Shown one piece after another: positions 12,862-25,909 of a DNA stretch of 64,000 bases (its first letter is position 1; each line of letters starts with the position of its first letter). The position numbers and the translations under genes were made by a program. The notes under the pieces are model-generated. The model did no database searches, was not told the origin of the DNA, and worked only from the letters and a program-made list of their open reading frames with translations. Origin of the DNA: Hypholoma sublateritium FD-334 SS-4 (Eukaryota > Basidiomycota > Agaricomycetes > Agaricales > Strophariaceae); contig KN817519.1 of NCBI GenBank assembly GCA_000827495.1, positions 388,462 through 452,461 on the forward strand. Reading direction: 5' to 3'.

Positions 12862-13183
12862 TTGTTTGCCATATTTTGTACATCTTGTTTCTTGCAACTC
12901 GTCGGCTTCCATGTTCACTGCCGTTCCTGTATCACCTTCTATTTCATGGTATATAATCACTCGCTTTCGGGGGCTCTCTCATTCCCTTCTGAGATCGATA
13001 TATTGGGTATCCAACACAACGCAAGGGTATTCGAGGTATGGAAGACTGCCCGCTAGGGGAGTTAAAAATGAAATTATAAAATGTCCAAGGACCGTAGCCT
13101 GTCATCAAGACAACACATAATGTCCAAATCGTGAATGTACGTTAAAAGAAGCTATCCACCAGTGGAAGGGGCGAAGTAAAACC
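12862..13183. other. intergenic between convergent genes
   Basis: 3' flanks of CBF5 (plus strand) and the cupredoxin gene (minus strand). No gene, RNA or repeat is seen. Confidence 0.6.
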
Positions 13184-14657
13184 TCATAGAAGCGACCCAA
13201 TGAGAGCGGCGATCAACAATGTGACGCTCGCACTGCCAATCCTGACGGCAGATGCTCCGCTGACTGCAGTTGTAGTCGCAGCAGGGGCTTGAGCAGCAAG
13301 AGCAGTGCCGTTAAGGGCCTCAGCCACATTCTGGAATGCAGTGAAGTTCTTGGCAGAGGTCTGAACGGGGTTGACAGCACTGAGAAAGTACATCAGACAT
13401 TGCAAGGCAGTAAGATATCAAAATTACTCACAAGACCATTCCGGCACCACAGTGGCTAGAAGGAGTAGATTGACGGCACTATATAATAGGAGTCAGAAAG
13501 CGAAGGGGTGTCAGTCTAGAGGAAAACTAACGAATGCCCAGACCGGCGTTGTGGCAGTGACAGTGTAGTTCCAGGTAGGGAATGGTCCAGTGGAATTGAC
13601 ACCCACGGGCATGCTGTGAGTGTTCGTATTATGAATACATGCTGAAAGAGGGCCGAGACAGATACGCACAATCCAGAATCGAAGCCAACAGTACCGTTGG
13701 CAGAAAGCGGGCTGCAGGGGTCAGCAAAGGACGATTGGGTGACGGTGTGATTCTTCTGGTGGCTGTAGTTACAAGGTTGATCAATAAACCGTAAACGAGA
13801 TCGTGGTACTAAAAATAGACATACAACTCGAAGACAATGGTATCTTGGACAGCAGCCGCGACGAAAGGAGGGGTGAAGGCAAGGATGCCAGTACCTCCGA
13901 CAACGACAGTGTGGACAGCTCCTGCGGCAGACACGGTTGTAGAAGCAGTGGTAGCAGCAGTGGTGACTGCTGGTGCTGCAGCAGTAGTGTAGGCATAGGC
14001 AGCGGTCGACGAGGCAGCAGGAGCAGCAGTTGAGGAGGCGGCTGCGGCAGCAGCGGAAAGACTGGCACCAACGGCCAAAGCGGAGGCCTTGAAGTTGGTG
14101 AAGGAGTTGGGGGATCCATCTTGACCACAATTAATGGCGAAGACCATTCCTGCGCCACAATGGCTGGCAGCCGTGCCAGCTCCTTGAGCACAGTAAACCC
14201 AGATGGGTTTGGTCTACAACAATGGTGAGCATATTTTGAATGGTATTTTTTTAAAAAAAACTTACGTCCTTGACCGTCACAGTGAACGTGGGGAGATTAT
14301 CAGTCTGGTTAGCAGCAACAGGCATACTAAATACGGATGTTAACAACAGGATGGACACAGGACAACATCTCAACTGACAATCCTGAACTAAGACCGCCTG
14401 CTAATGGTCCGCAGGGATCAGCGAACGACGACTGAGTCACCGTGTGATTCTTCGCATGGAAATGGAAAACAACTTGGTCGCCAACATTTGCGCCCTAGAC
14501 GAGTATTGGGATGTGAATTTAGAGAGATATTCAATAATAAACGTACGATAGCGTCGGGAGAGTAGGTAAGACCACTGGCTCCAACTTGGATATCAATGAT
14601 AGCAGCAGACACGAAGGGCATCAAAGCCAGGCCCAGGGAAAGAGTGGAGAAGAACAT
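13184..14657 (-). CDS. secreted GPI-anchored protein with two tandem cupredoxin domains
   Basis: Eight exons (14657-14547, 14494-14379, 14326-14266, 14213-13825, 13762-13670, 13613-13532, 13478-13432, 13379-13184) give 364 residues. A signal peptide covers about residues 1-19 (MFFSTLSLGLALMPFVSAA). Cupredoxin 1 (about 20-125) has the candidate type-1 copper ligands in KNHTVTQSSFADPCGPL and YCAQ...SHCGAGM. A low-complexity Ala/Thr/Ser linker follows (about 135-200). Cupredoxin 2 repeats the same blocks (KNHTVTQSSFADPCSPL, SHCGAGMV). The C-terminus is a hydrophobic tail after a Ser/Ala-rich stretch, as in a GPI-attachment signal. Both domains keep His, Cys, His and Met. The family is widespread in mushrooms as surface or secreted copper-protein-like proteins of unknown role. 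Confidence 0.85.
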
Positions 14658-15419
14658 CGCTAGCGATATGATGTGCAAGTGGTGTTGAAAGAGTGAGTGA
14701 CTGGGATACTGAAACGATGAGCAGACCAAGCTGTCGAGAGCGAAAGAAAACGGGAGAACAAGAACAAAGGAAGGAAGGAGCGGGCAAGGGAGGAATAGAA
14801 AAAAGATGGAAAGCTGGCGTATTTGACTCGCCGCGTCCCTGGCGACCACATGGACATATGTCGAGCGTGACCTATTGTATCCTGCGCTATTCATAGCGCT
14901 TACTGTCTCCAACTTGGCAACCGTGGTTGCGACCTTGTCCTTGTGGCCATTGTCTTTCTTGAGTGCCTCCTACTTACAGCCTCGCAGAGGCTGCGAGGCT
15001 GCTGCTGTTGTGGCTATAAATACTGATGTATTATTGACATTGTTTAGGGAGGAGCAAAGGCTACATATATAACAAGCCTGAGAACGGCACCAGTTGCCCA
15101 AAGTAAATACATGGCGACGGGAACTGATGTGAAACTTAGTAAAATTCGTTCATTTGTACGAGCGACAGGGTATTTTCTGTAGTGGCCTGGTATGTATGTA
15201 GACGAAAAAGATGCAGATGGAACGGATGGCGGTCGGAGACGGAGATGGCTGCGTTGAACGGTCAACCTGAAGCAGCACTGCCTGTTGTTGTGTGTTTCCG
15301 AAGTGTTTCCATCAGAGATTCGGTATACTTAAGCCCATCAAATCCGCTCCTGTCGACGCTACTTGGATTCACCTCATCTATATCCCACTCCCTCACCGGC
15401 TGGTATCTGGTGCACAGAA
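14658..15419. promoter_or_regulatory. divergent upstream region, cupredoxin gene / MAP kinase
   Basis: 762 bp without a credible gene. It holds the 5' regions of both neighbours. A TATAAATA sits at about 15015, too far from either start to be assigned. Short reading frames here have no recognisable content. Confidence 0.4.
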
Positions 15420-17058
<1,639 letters not shown>

Positions 17059-17321
17059 TCAATTAGAATAGCAGAACCGGAAGGCTCCTTGGTTGTCGTC
17101 AAATCTAAGGTCGCTGATATTTGATATACATACGTGGATTGATTGCCTTAAAGTAGTATTGAATTTGTACAATGAACTATGAATATTTATCGATGTAGAA
17201 CTATTACTGCTTCTCATGCGTTACAACTCTACGGCACATGTCGGATAGATTATCAGTCACAAAGCCACAAAGCTAACAAAAAACTGGACATCGATAGTAG
17301 ATATAAATACATAGGAAGAGG

Positions 17322-19599
17322 TCAAAATTTCCCACTGGCCCAATAGTCCGTAATCATGCCTTCAATACCAAAGTCGCCGAATCGAGTGTCATTATCGAGT
17401 TCGGTCCCATACATCGTCCGTTTGCTAACAGGCGGGTCGCCGGTAGAGTCGGTCGATGGGACTGGGATTGCTTGTACATCGGTGCTCGGGCCATCCCGTG
17501 GTTTCGCAGAAGAGCTTCCCTGCGTAAGCGCAGCAGGATTCACACCGCGTCCATCCTGGCTCAGAGCCCCATAATGCCGTGCTGACCTGATCGGCGAGGG
17601 GAGCCCAAATGGCTTGAATATGTCCATTCGCTGTTCGTCGTGCCGGCCCGCATATGTGGCCGAACTCGGCCCGGAAGGAGAAGGCGACTGCGGGGCGTCG
17701 GGATACGGAAAGCTAGACATGAACAGGGCATTCTGTGGGGTGGACGAGATGGGGAGAAATCCAAACCCAAACCCATGCGGTTGGTTTTCTGATGCGTGCG
17801 CCGAGCTTGTTGGTACGGTAGACCTAGGACGGGGTAGATTTGTGTGCGAGCCGGTCGGCGAATCAGGCTCGAAGTACTCGGGAAGGCGGTTCGTTGGGGG
17901 TGGTGGGTCAAGATAATCCAGGGCATCCTCACTGCCTCGAAAAACAGTGAAGTTGTGCATGTCTTCGTTTGGACTTGATGCTTCCCTTTGTTCGTCGGGC
18001 ACCGAGGTCGATGATGCCTGCCTCGAGTTTCTCCCTGAATCATCGTCGACGGCGGCAGCGTCGTCCTTCTCTATCCGCGGCCTCTTCTTTGTCGGACGCA
18101 AAACCTTTTTCCCCAATTCACCGTCTGAATATCCTTCCTCTTGGCCTTCCTCCAGCACACCTGTGATGTCACTTGCTACTGAATCTCGGTGGCGTTTGCC
18201 CAAGGTGCTCTCCGCGATCCCAGGATGTTGAGCTGGGCTTCGCATTTTGCTCTTGCTCTTCGGTTTTGAGTTCACAGTCCGAGATGCAGACGGACTGCCA
18301 GCGAGGTCCTGAAATGTGGATGGCATACCGAATCCACTATAAAAATTATAATGTAAAAAACCATCATAGGTGAGACAAAGCAGGGCAACATACGCGGGTG
18401 CTTCATGTAGTTGGGTCGTTCGTGATTTGGGGGTCGAAGGTTGTGGAGGTGTGCTACCTGCAAAAAGTGCCTCTCTGAGCTGCTGCATTTCCTCCTTCAT
18501 GGTCGTTACAACGGCAGATAGCCCACGTAGACTTTGAACCTCCACTGAGACGTCATTTTGAACTTTGCTAATCTCCGTGAATTGAATCCGCAAATTGGCT
18601 AGATCGGCTTTTATCAGTTCTACTTCATCTAGCTTGGACTTGAGGGTGTGTATTTGTTCTTGAAGCGGTCGCGTCTGTACAATAAGCATTTAGTAGAACG
18701 CTATAACCCCATTGTCAAATGTTACTAACGGCATCTTCAACAATCTTCTTCAGTGAAAGGGGACCATTATCATGGGCATCGGGCATTGGGGCGTCATGCG
18801 GGACATGAGGTGGTGATGAGGCCATTTGTAGAACAGGTTCAGTGACTGTTGATACTCCTGGCGTTAGATATGATTTACCAGATAAATTTTGGATGGGCTA
18901 CCTTGCGACGATATGCTTGGAACTTCTGGTTCTGCAACGCTAGGGTTTACTAACGCTTTCAACATACGAAAGTAAAAAAGTGTCACCAACCTTCCTCGAT
19001 AGTAGCCTCCATAGGCTTGATAATGCTTCTACTCGACTTGAGCCGTCTACTTCTTGAGGAATCAGATGATCTGGTAATTGCTCGAGGTCCAGTTCCTCCT
19101 GCAGCTATTGGTTTGCCAACACCCAGTCGTATCTGCATCTCCTTTGCCTTCCGCGTCCTCGGTGGCGGTATTAACGAGGGTTGTGGGGTCGGTGGCGCGC
19201 TGGCTTCAACTTCTGCATTGGTATTCTCCTCTTCATCCTCCTCATCAATATCGTGAACGATCATCGACGACACTCTACTTGGACCTGCTTTGCTCGGTAT
19301 TCTTGTGGATACGGATCTTCGTGTCATGGTTGGCTGAGGAGCGGGTGTGGTTCTACAAAACGATGTGAAAGAGTGATAGTGGTGCGTTTGACGGGGTTTA
19401 TCGTACTGTGTATCTAGCAGCAGGTCGATCAGTGCTTCGGATTTGAGGTTTGCTCTAACACCGTAATCCTGGTTGAGTGCAATATCATGGTGAGAACCAA
19501 TTTAGCTTCAAGTCTCTTGACGTGCGTTACCTTGCATATCCTTTGTAGATCGACCCGCTTCATAGCTTCCAGAGATTTCCTACTGGGGAAGGGAGCCAT
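17322..19599 (-). CDS. SAP-like and coiled-coil nuclear protein, unassigned
   Basis: Multi-exon gene; first exons 19599-19531, 19468-19407 and 19352 onward, with stop at 17322. The N-terminus (SRKSLEAMKRVDLQRICKDY, then NLKSEALIDLLLD) has the spacing of a SAP-type helix-turn-helix DNA-binding motif. Next come acidic DEEDEEEN and Pro/Arg-rich stretches. A coiled coil follows at about 18450-18680 on the minus strand, with heptads around LKSKLDEVELIKADLANLRI. A long Ser/Pro-rich, disordered C-terminal half contains basic KKRPRIEK, a likely nuclear signal. No enzyme motif is seen. A chromatin or DNA-associated role is only an inference from the SAP-like start. A small intron lies near 18339-18394. 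Confidence 0.65.
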
Positions 19600-19918
19600 A
19601 TCGATGGCTTGTGGTTGTTTAAGGGATTAGGAGCTGGTTGAATGAGCACTTCGGTAAATGTGACGCATGTCGTCCATGCGCGGTTCGAGTCATAACAAGG
19701 ACAAGCAAATGCAACGCGACGTCACATGTTAGTTAACTGAACCGGGGAGAAAGTTATCCGGCCCGGCCATGAGGGAACTTCGCCGCCAGGAGCCGTCAGA
19801 GATAGAACTGAATTTAATTTATATAAGCCCAGTGCCCACTAGTATCTTGAACCCACCGTGGGCCTCTGGAAGCACTCTGTGGTCTTCTCTTATCCACCCA
19901 CACGCCTTCCTCCAAAGT
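19600..19918. promoter_or_regulatory. divergent promoter, SAP-like gene / FMN dehydrogenase
   Basis: 319 bp between divergent start codons. It contains the TATA-like element annotated separately at 19820. Confidence 0.5.
19820..19827 (+). promoter_or_regulatory. TATA-like box of the FMN dehydrogenase gene
   Basis: TATATAAG, about 92 bp upstream of the ATG at 19919 and on the same strand. Position and match fit a TATA box; function is inferred. Confidence 0.5.
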
Positions 19919-22243
19919 ATGGCCTCTTGGACTCTTCAGCAAGTTGCCCAACACAACTCTTCTAAGTACGTCATTTAATTCTTGAGCACAATCGCCCCTG
20001 ATACAATTCAAATGTATTGTAACGGCACTAATGCTGACTTGCGATTCGCAGTTCGTGCTGGGTTATCATCCAAAACAAAGTCTACGATGTCACAGATTTC
20101 TTGGCGGTCAGTATTTCAATTTACATCACAACTTTACTCATCCCTCACTTTTAGGAACATCCAGGCGGCCCAGAAATCATACTCAAATATGCTGGTCGTG
20201 ATGCCACATCCGTATACGAACCCATCCATCCCCCAGACGCTCTTGATAAAAATATCCCACAATCTAAACATCTCGGGAAGCTGGAAGCCAGCTCCGCCAA
20301 TTTACTTCGAATTGAAAAAGAAAATCTTCGACAGTCTCGAGATGAACTCAGAGTTGAACAAGCTCGAAAGCAAATGCCGCCTCTGGACAGGATTCTAAGT
20401 TTACGAGACATGGAGGTAAATCAGATTTATTAAGATTTATTCCTTCCGTTGACCATGTATTGGACAGAATGTTGCCAAACACATACTTTCACACAAAGCC
20501 CTGGCGTATTACTCGTCTGCTGCTGACGACGAGATAAGTAAGTCGCCGTACCAAAATACCCGCCTTGCTGGCGCTGAACTGGGTTTGTCGACATATCCAG
20601 CTAACAACGAGAACGCACGCGCATTTCTTCGATTCTTCTTCCAAGCTCGAGTCATGCGACCTGTCTCTCATTGTGACCCTTCCACAACAATCCTTGGGTT
20701 CAAATCTTCTATCCCTGTCTTCGTTAGTGGAGCAGCGCTGGCGAAGCTTGGACATCCTGAAGGTACACAAACTTAAACAAATTCCCGGATTTTACAACTG
20801 ACCTTTCTAATTATTTTACAGGAGAAGCAAACATCACCAGAGGCGCTTTCAAAGGCGGTATCATTCAAATGGTCTCCTCAAATGCATCGTTATCCCCAAA
20901 TGCAATTATGGACGCTGCGGATCAGTCACAGTGCCTTTTCTTCCAATTATACAAGCATCGTAATGACAGCATCGCCGAGCAGCGAGTACGTGCTATAGAG
21001 AAACTAGGATATAAGGCTATCTTCTTGACTGTGGACGCAATTGTACCGGGGAACCGCGAGCGAGACATACGCAGTCCTTGGATAGTTGATGAACAGGAGA
21101 ATGGACCAATCTACTATCAACCTGGCAGTCCAGCTGACTTTCCCGAAGCCGGACAAAACTTGTTTGGAACGGCGGGGGCTTTAATCGCTAATGACGATAG
21201 GGACATGACTTGGGAAAAGGTAGGTGTCATGCCATACATCTATACCTGGGCAGCACTGAGTGATCATGGGATGGCTTTATATATACTTAGACGATCCCAT
21301 GGTTGAGGCGAGTGTCAGATCTTCCAATCATCATAAAAGGTTCGACTGCCCTTGCGTAGATGATTTTTTCCATGATCTCACAATCTGGCTTCTCCAGGGA
21401 TCCAATGTGTTGAAGTATATTTCACGTTTCTTTCACTCGAATTTATTCTCATGAAAATCAAAGGACGCTGTGCTCGCTGCTGAGGCTGGGGTTGACGGTA
21501 TTCTTCTCTCCAACCACGGAGGTAGGGTTTACATTGATTATATATAGCCCCTCCCACTCATTCTGGCCTCAGGAAGGCAACTAGAATTGTATTTGATTCG
21601 GTCGCTGTTTTACTCTGAATTGTTTGATCTAATATCCGTTTAGTTCACTTCCACCCATGGAAGTACTGTATCTTCTACGCCGGCAACGACCCGGTGTATT
21701 TGAAAGAGTAGAAGGTGTGCCTGTCTCTGTCTTCATTGTCATCGAAATCAGACCCACTCATGTAAACTTATAACAGTTTATATTGACGGTATATAATGAG
21801 TGCATTACTCACTCTTAGAAAGAAACTGATGGCTTTGCAGGAGGCATTCGGCGTGGTACTGGTAAGACCACGAGATGCATTCACCCCTAACTCTACCCAC
21901 ATTTTCCATAGATGTTGTCAAAGCTGTATGCTTGGGCGCAAAAGCTGTCGGATTAGGACGACCATTTCTATATGCCCAAAGTGTAGGCCCCGCCCTTTCG
22001 TTATGATCAGTTCTACTCAATTAATGTCATATGTTATAGGCCTATGGTGTCGATGGCGTCTCGAAGACCATTGAAATTCTCAAACGTGAAATTATCACAG
22101 CTATGAGGCTTATAGGCGTTTCCACATTAAATGAATTGAATCCTGAAATGGTATAGTTTGTCGAGGGACCAATGATTATGACGCTGACCGTAATAATCTA
22201 GATCCATCGCATTGACTGGCAACCAATATACGCGAAATTATAA
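19919..22243 (+). CDS. cytochrome-b2-type FMN-dependent 2-hydroxyacid dehydrogenase (L-lactate dehydrogenase-like)
   Basis: Oxidises an alpha-hydroxy acid such as L-lactate with FMN and passes electrons to a fused b5-type haem. A cytochrome b5 domain comes first: [17 protein letters not shown], then [17 protein letters not shown], with haem histidines in HPGG and YEPIH. The FMN barrel has [69 protein letters not shown] with the catalytic His, and [19 protein letters not shown] and [14 protein letters not shown]. About 12 short introns were resolved in frame to the stop at 22241-22243. The b5 domain starts almost at residue 1, so no mitochondrial presequence is seen, unlike yeast Cyb2; a cytosolic location is inferred. 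Exact substrate is unknown. Confidence 0.9.
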
Positions 22244-22757
22244 CATGCTTGCGGGGTGCATATTTCTTTACGTAGCTTGAATTCATCCATAGTTTTATTT
22301 TGGCTTTTTTTCTACATATCCCATACTACACCACCATCCTCTCAATATCTACCAGCGCTTTCGACTTCAGAATTTCTTACATATTTGCCTTGCAATTGCC
22401 TTGGATTCATTTTTGCTCTGGAACGCTGCAACTATTCCATGCGCATAATCAATAGTACACATTCTACATTGATAGATTTATATTTCTCTGTTAGCAATAT
22501 CGTTACAGAACCTATGTGGGCGAAAATTCACCGGAAGCTCTTCCTCTTGAACTTTTCCTTCAACCAAGTACAAGAGATATAATTAGACGTCCGCGTGACT
22601 CCTAAGTTGAAATTGAATCCACTTCCAAAAATAGCTAATTCTGTCGAAGTTCAACGCCCTTCAATCGCTCGTCCTGCGCTCGTCGCATATTTACCCCTTC
22701 TACAAATCGGACTCGTTTTAGCAACCTTATATACCCACACCTTCTCTGAATTATACC
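22244..22757. other. intergenic, AT-rich
   Basis: Terminator side of the dehydrogenase and promoter of the LIM gene. TTATATACCC at about 22729-22738, some 25 bp before the LIM start, is a possible TATA element. No gene is seen. Confidence 0.5.
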
Positions 22758-25403
22758 ATGGCATTTTGTCGCCATTGCGGCAACATAGTAGCTGGTGCTC
22801 GATGCAGCACTTGCGGGGGCACTGCAGTTGGTAAGTTCAATGAGCCTTTGCATGCTATCATCTATGTGGATTATATTGAATCTCGCGCTGTGTATATAGC
22901 ACCTGTAGTCTCTTTTAAGCGATCTGGAGCAGTTGGAATTCAAGACAGCTGGTCGAAAACATATGTATCTTCTGAAAGCCCTACTTTACCTGCCACTTTG
23001 AACAAAACTGTTGAAAGCAACATCTTGAAACTTTCTGATCTCAAAAGGGCGCCGTCGGTCGCAACTACCCGTAATCCTCCAACCTCTGCTACTAGGCGCT
23101 TCCCACGGCCCAAGTCACTGCAGGCGGCAGCCCCAATGCCACTCAACAGCGGAGTTTCAGACCATATCACTCATGCCACAACGTCGACAACGGCCCGCAG
23201 GCCACCCTCACCGCTCAAGCTGTCAACTACTCTGTCGGACACAGAGAATGATATCTTGCCGTCCTTTCTTCCTCACGAACCCTCCCTCTCTAAAGTCTAT
23301 GGCTCCGTCTTACAACCCAAAGATACCCTGACCCTACATTCTTGCGCCATTTGTGCGGTTGTTTTCTCACCTGACGCCACTATATATCCCAATACCTCGT
23401 CGAACCAATCTGGAAAACAATCATTCCTCTGTAAACTTTGCTTCACGGAGAACGGAGGCTCTAAAGGGACTTGTCCCGCTTGCTCTAGGCCAGTACTTGC
23501 CCTTAAAAGTGAAGGAGCATATATTCAATCGGGAGGGGGCTACTGGCACAAACAATGCTACAACTGTGCGGGGTGCTTCAAGAATATTGGCGATGCACCC
23601 ATGGTTGACCTTCTGGGACGGCCTTCTTGTGTTGATTGTTTTGATAACTGCCTCAAGCGGGACCATCCAACAACGCCGAAAAAGAATCGAACACCGAGCA
23701 ACAACAACAGCCCAAGCTTCTCCAACCCAGGTGGTCTGAACACCAGCTATGGACCCGGACGGCCAAGCAGGGAAAGTAGTCCGGCTTTAGAAGAGCTTGA
23801 ACAGCGCCTGGGCCTTTCCAGGTCTCGAGAAAGCAGTCCTCAGGTCCTTGGTCCTGGCCGGTCACTTTCCCCAAAGAAGTTGAATAGCTCGTCCGGCGGC
23901 TCGCCGCTACGTCGACACTCGGCGACACCCTCCCTATCCAAGTTTGGTCCCCAGGATCACACAAACGATATTTCCTATCGAACGAACGGTGATAATCCAA
24001 CCACCAGAAACCGCGTATCAGAATCACTAAATTCAACAACCCACACTGTCTCCCCTTCGCAGACTTCAAAGCGAGACGACTTCATCAGCCAATCACAATC
24101 GCCGAATCACGTATCTCTATGCCCTATTTCGTCTTCACCTCCAGAAAACGCCTTCTCGACTATGGCCGCGTCTCACAAGTCGATCAACAAGGCCACAGAT
24201 CTCTCAAATACCACGGGTATTGTAAGTACCGAACTGGATACAGTAACAAACTTGTCGCTCTGCGATAAATGTGGGAAAACAATCTTGAATGCTCGAGACG
24301 GCGGTCATTACGTGACTATACCTGGCGCAGACGAGAATACCATCCCGCAAGTATATCATTCTGAGTGTTTCAAATGTGCAATTTGCGACAAGTCATTCAA
24401 CGACTCCAGGAAAGGGCCGGCCTCCTTCATAGGGTCCAACCAAGGACCATGTCACATACAGGTACAGTCGTGATCAGTATGAATTTGAGGTTTGTGGTTT
24501 TGACATTGTTTCCAACAGTGTATACTATCCAAGCCCGTCGCCGTTCAGAAGCCGAGACCAATATCTTTGAACCGTTTGCCCGAATGGGCCCCGACTATCC
24601 CCCACGATCTGGCTTCCTGGACTTCCAAGAAGCTCGACACGTCAATGCCACCCCCGGCTCTGCCAGAAAAATCCGGGATGCCCCTTTCACCACGTCCAGC
24701 CTCTCCGTCGAAACCTGCCTTTCCCCGTTTTGGTGGGCAAACATCTTGCCCAGGATGCCATAAAGCAGTATCTTTGATGGAACGAGGCGTTGTTCCCGGT
24801 CCTCAAGGATCGAAATGGCATGCATCCTGCCTCGTATGCGGCGGCAAGAAAGAAGCAACGCGCGCAGTACTACTTGGTAGAGTCCGGGACGATACAAAGA
24901 AGCCAGAGCCGGGCTGCGGCAAGAAACTGGACAGCGCGGCAAAAATCGACGGAGAGGGCGGCGTTTGGTGCAGAGAATGTCTAGTAAGCACGAAAAGATT
25001 CACCACAGCAGTATTACTGATAGAAATTGCGCAGTTATTTGTTGGCGTTGGAGGCTCGCCACAGGCCTCACCTACCAAGTCGCCTGTGACTCCTTCAATT
25101 TGTCTCCCTGGGACGATAAATCCTCAAGCGACAGGCTCGACGGTACTTGCCCGGCAGTTCACAGGTATTGGAGCACATGACCCAATTCTAAGGCAACATA
25201 CTGGAGGCGGCCTGGCCCCAACGCGAAGCATTAGCCCGACCAAGCAACTGGGACTGATGGGTGGGGGGGGACTGCGACCACGTCCTAAGAGTACCATAGG
25301 TAGCGTGCGACACGCGAAGAGTGTGGACGAAGGACGGGGGATGTATCTCGTTCGTCAGATGACTGGAACAACTTCTGGTGGAATGGGGTGGGAAGAAAGA
25401 TAG
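22758..25403 (+). CDS. LIM-domain protein (paxillin-like)
   Basis: Cytoskeleton/polarity-type adaptor with several zinc-binding LIM modules. The N-terminus MAFCRHCGNIVAGARC has a short two-CxxC zinc motif. A Ser/Pro-rich linker follows. LIM 1 is at about 23340-23660 (CAICAVVF, CKLCF, CPACSRPV, WHKQCYNCAGCF, CVDCFDNC). A second long disordered region contains repeated SRESSP boxes. LIM 2 starts at about 24260 (LCDKCGKTI, YHSECFKCAICDKSF). LIM 3 lies at about 24745-24985 (SCPGCHKAV, WHASCLVCGG, WCRECL). Introns lie near 22831-22900, 24463-24520 and 24984-25032, all GT-AG in frame. Architecture resembles fungal Pxl1/Rga-type LIM proteins without a visible RhoGAP domain. Role in cell polarity is inferred. 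Confidence 0.83.
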
Positions 25404-25909
25404 AGCTGAGCTTAGCTACAGTTCCTACGTGCCTCGGACATTTCTCATGTAAATCAGTACTTACGAAGTTCAAACCTTCCATTCTTTTCTTGGTTTCCCG
25501 TTGCCGAGTGCGGTGTGCCGGCAAAGGCCGAGCTCACGCTTTGGTTTCTGCTGCCGAGGTCGCCATAATGAACTTTAATCGTTACCAACTCGTAACCAGT
25601 ATGTTGCCAAATATCGTTGCTATGAACTCTGTTCCGCCAAAATGAAATCACACCAAATACCAGCGAGTCTCCTTAGGTCTCCTTCCCTTCCCCCTTTTCG
25701 TTCAACTGGGTTGGCATCCTCCTGGGCAGTCGACACGCTCGGGTTCATGCTAGGCATCCTTTTCTTTTCTCTCCCTCACTGGTGAAGTTTCTCTGCTTCT
25801 AAACGCGTCGCCAGTGTAGACCACTTCGCTCGCTCTTTTATAAGGTCCTGGCGACAACTGCTTGTAACAAACTTGGATTTGATAGCTATCCAACTGTTGT
25901 GTTTTTATT
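25404..25909. other. intergenic
   Basis: 506 bp between two plus-strand genes. A TTTTATAAGG at about 25837 lies ~70 bp before the next start and may be its TATA box. Nothing else is seen. Confidence 0.45.

Noticed and set aside
12271..12960. 229-codon minus-strand frame opposite the CBF5 tail
   Set aside because: Antisense of the Lys/Glu-rich repeat, giving Phe/Leu-rich nonsense; a shadow.
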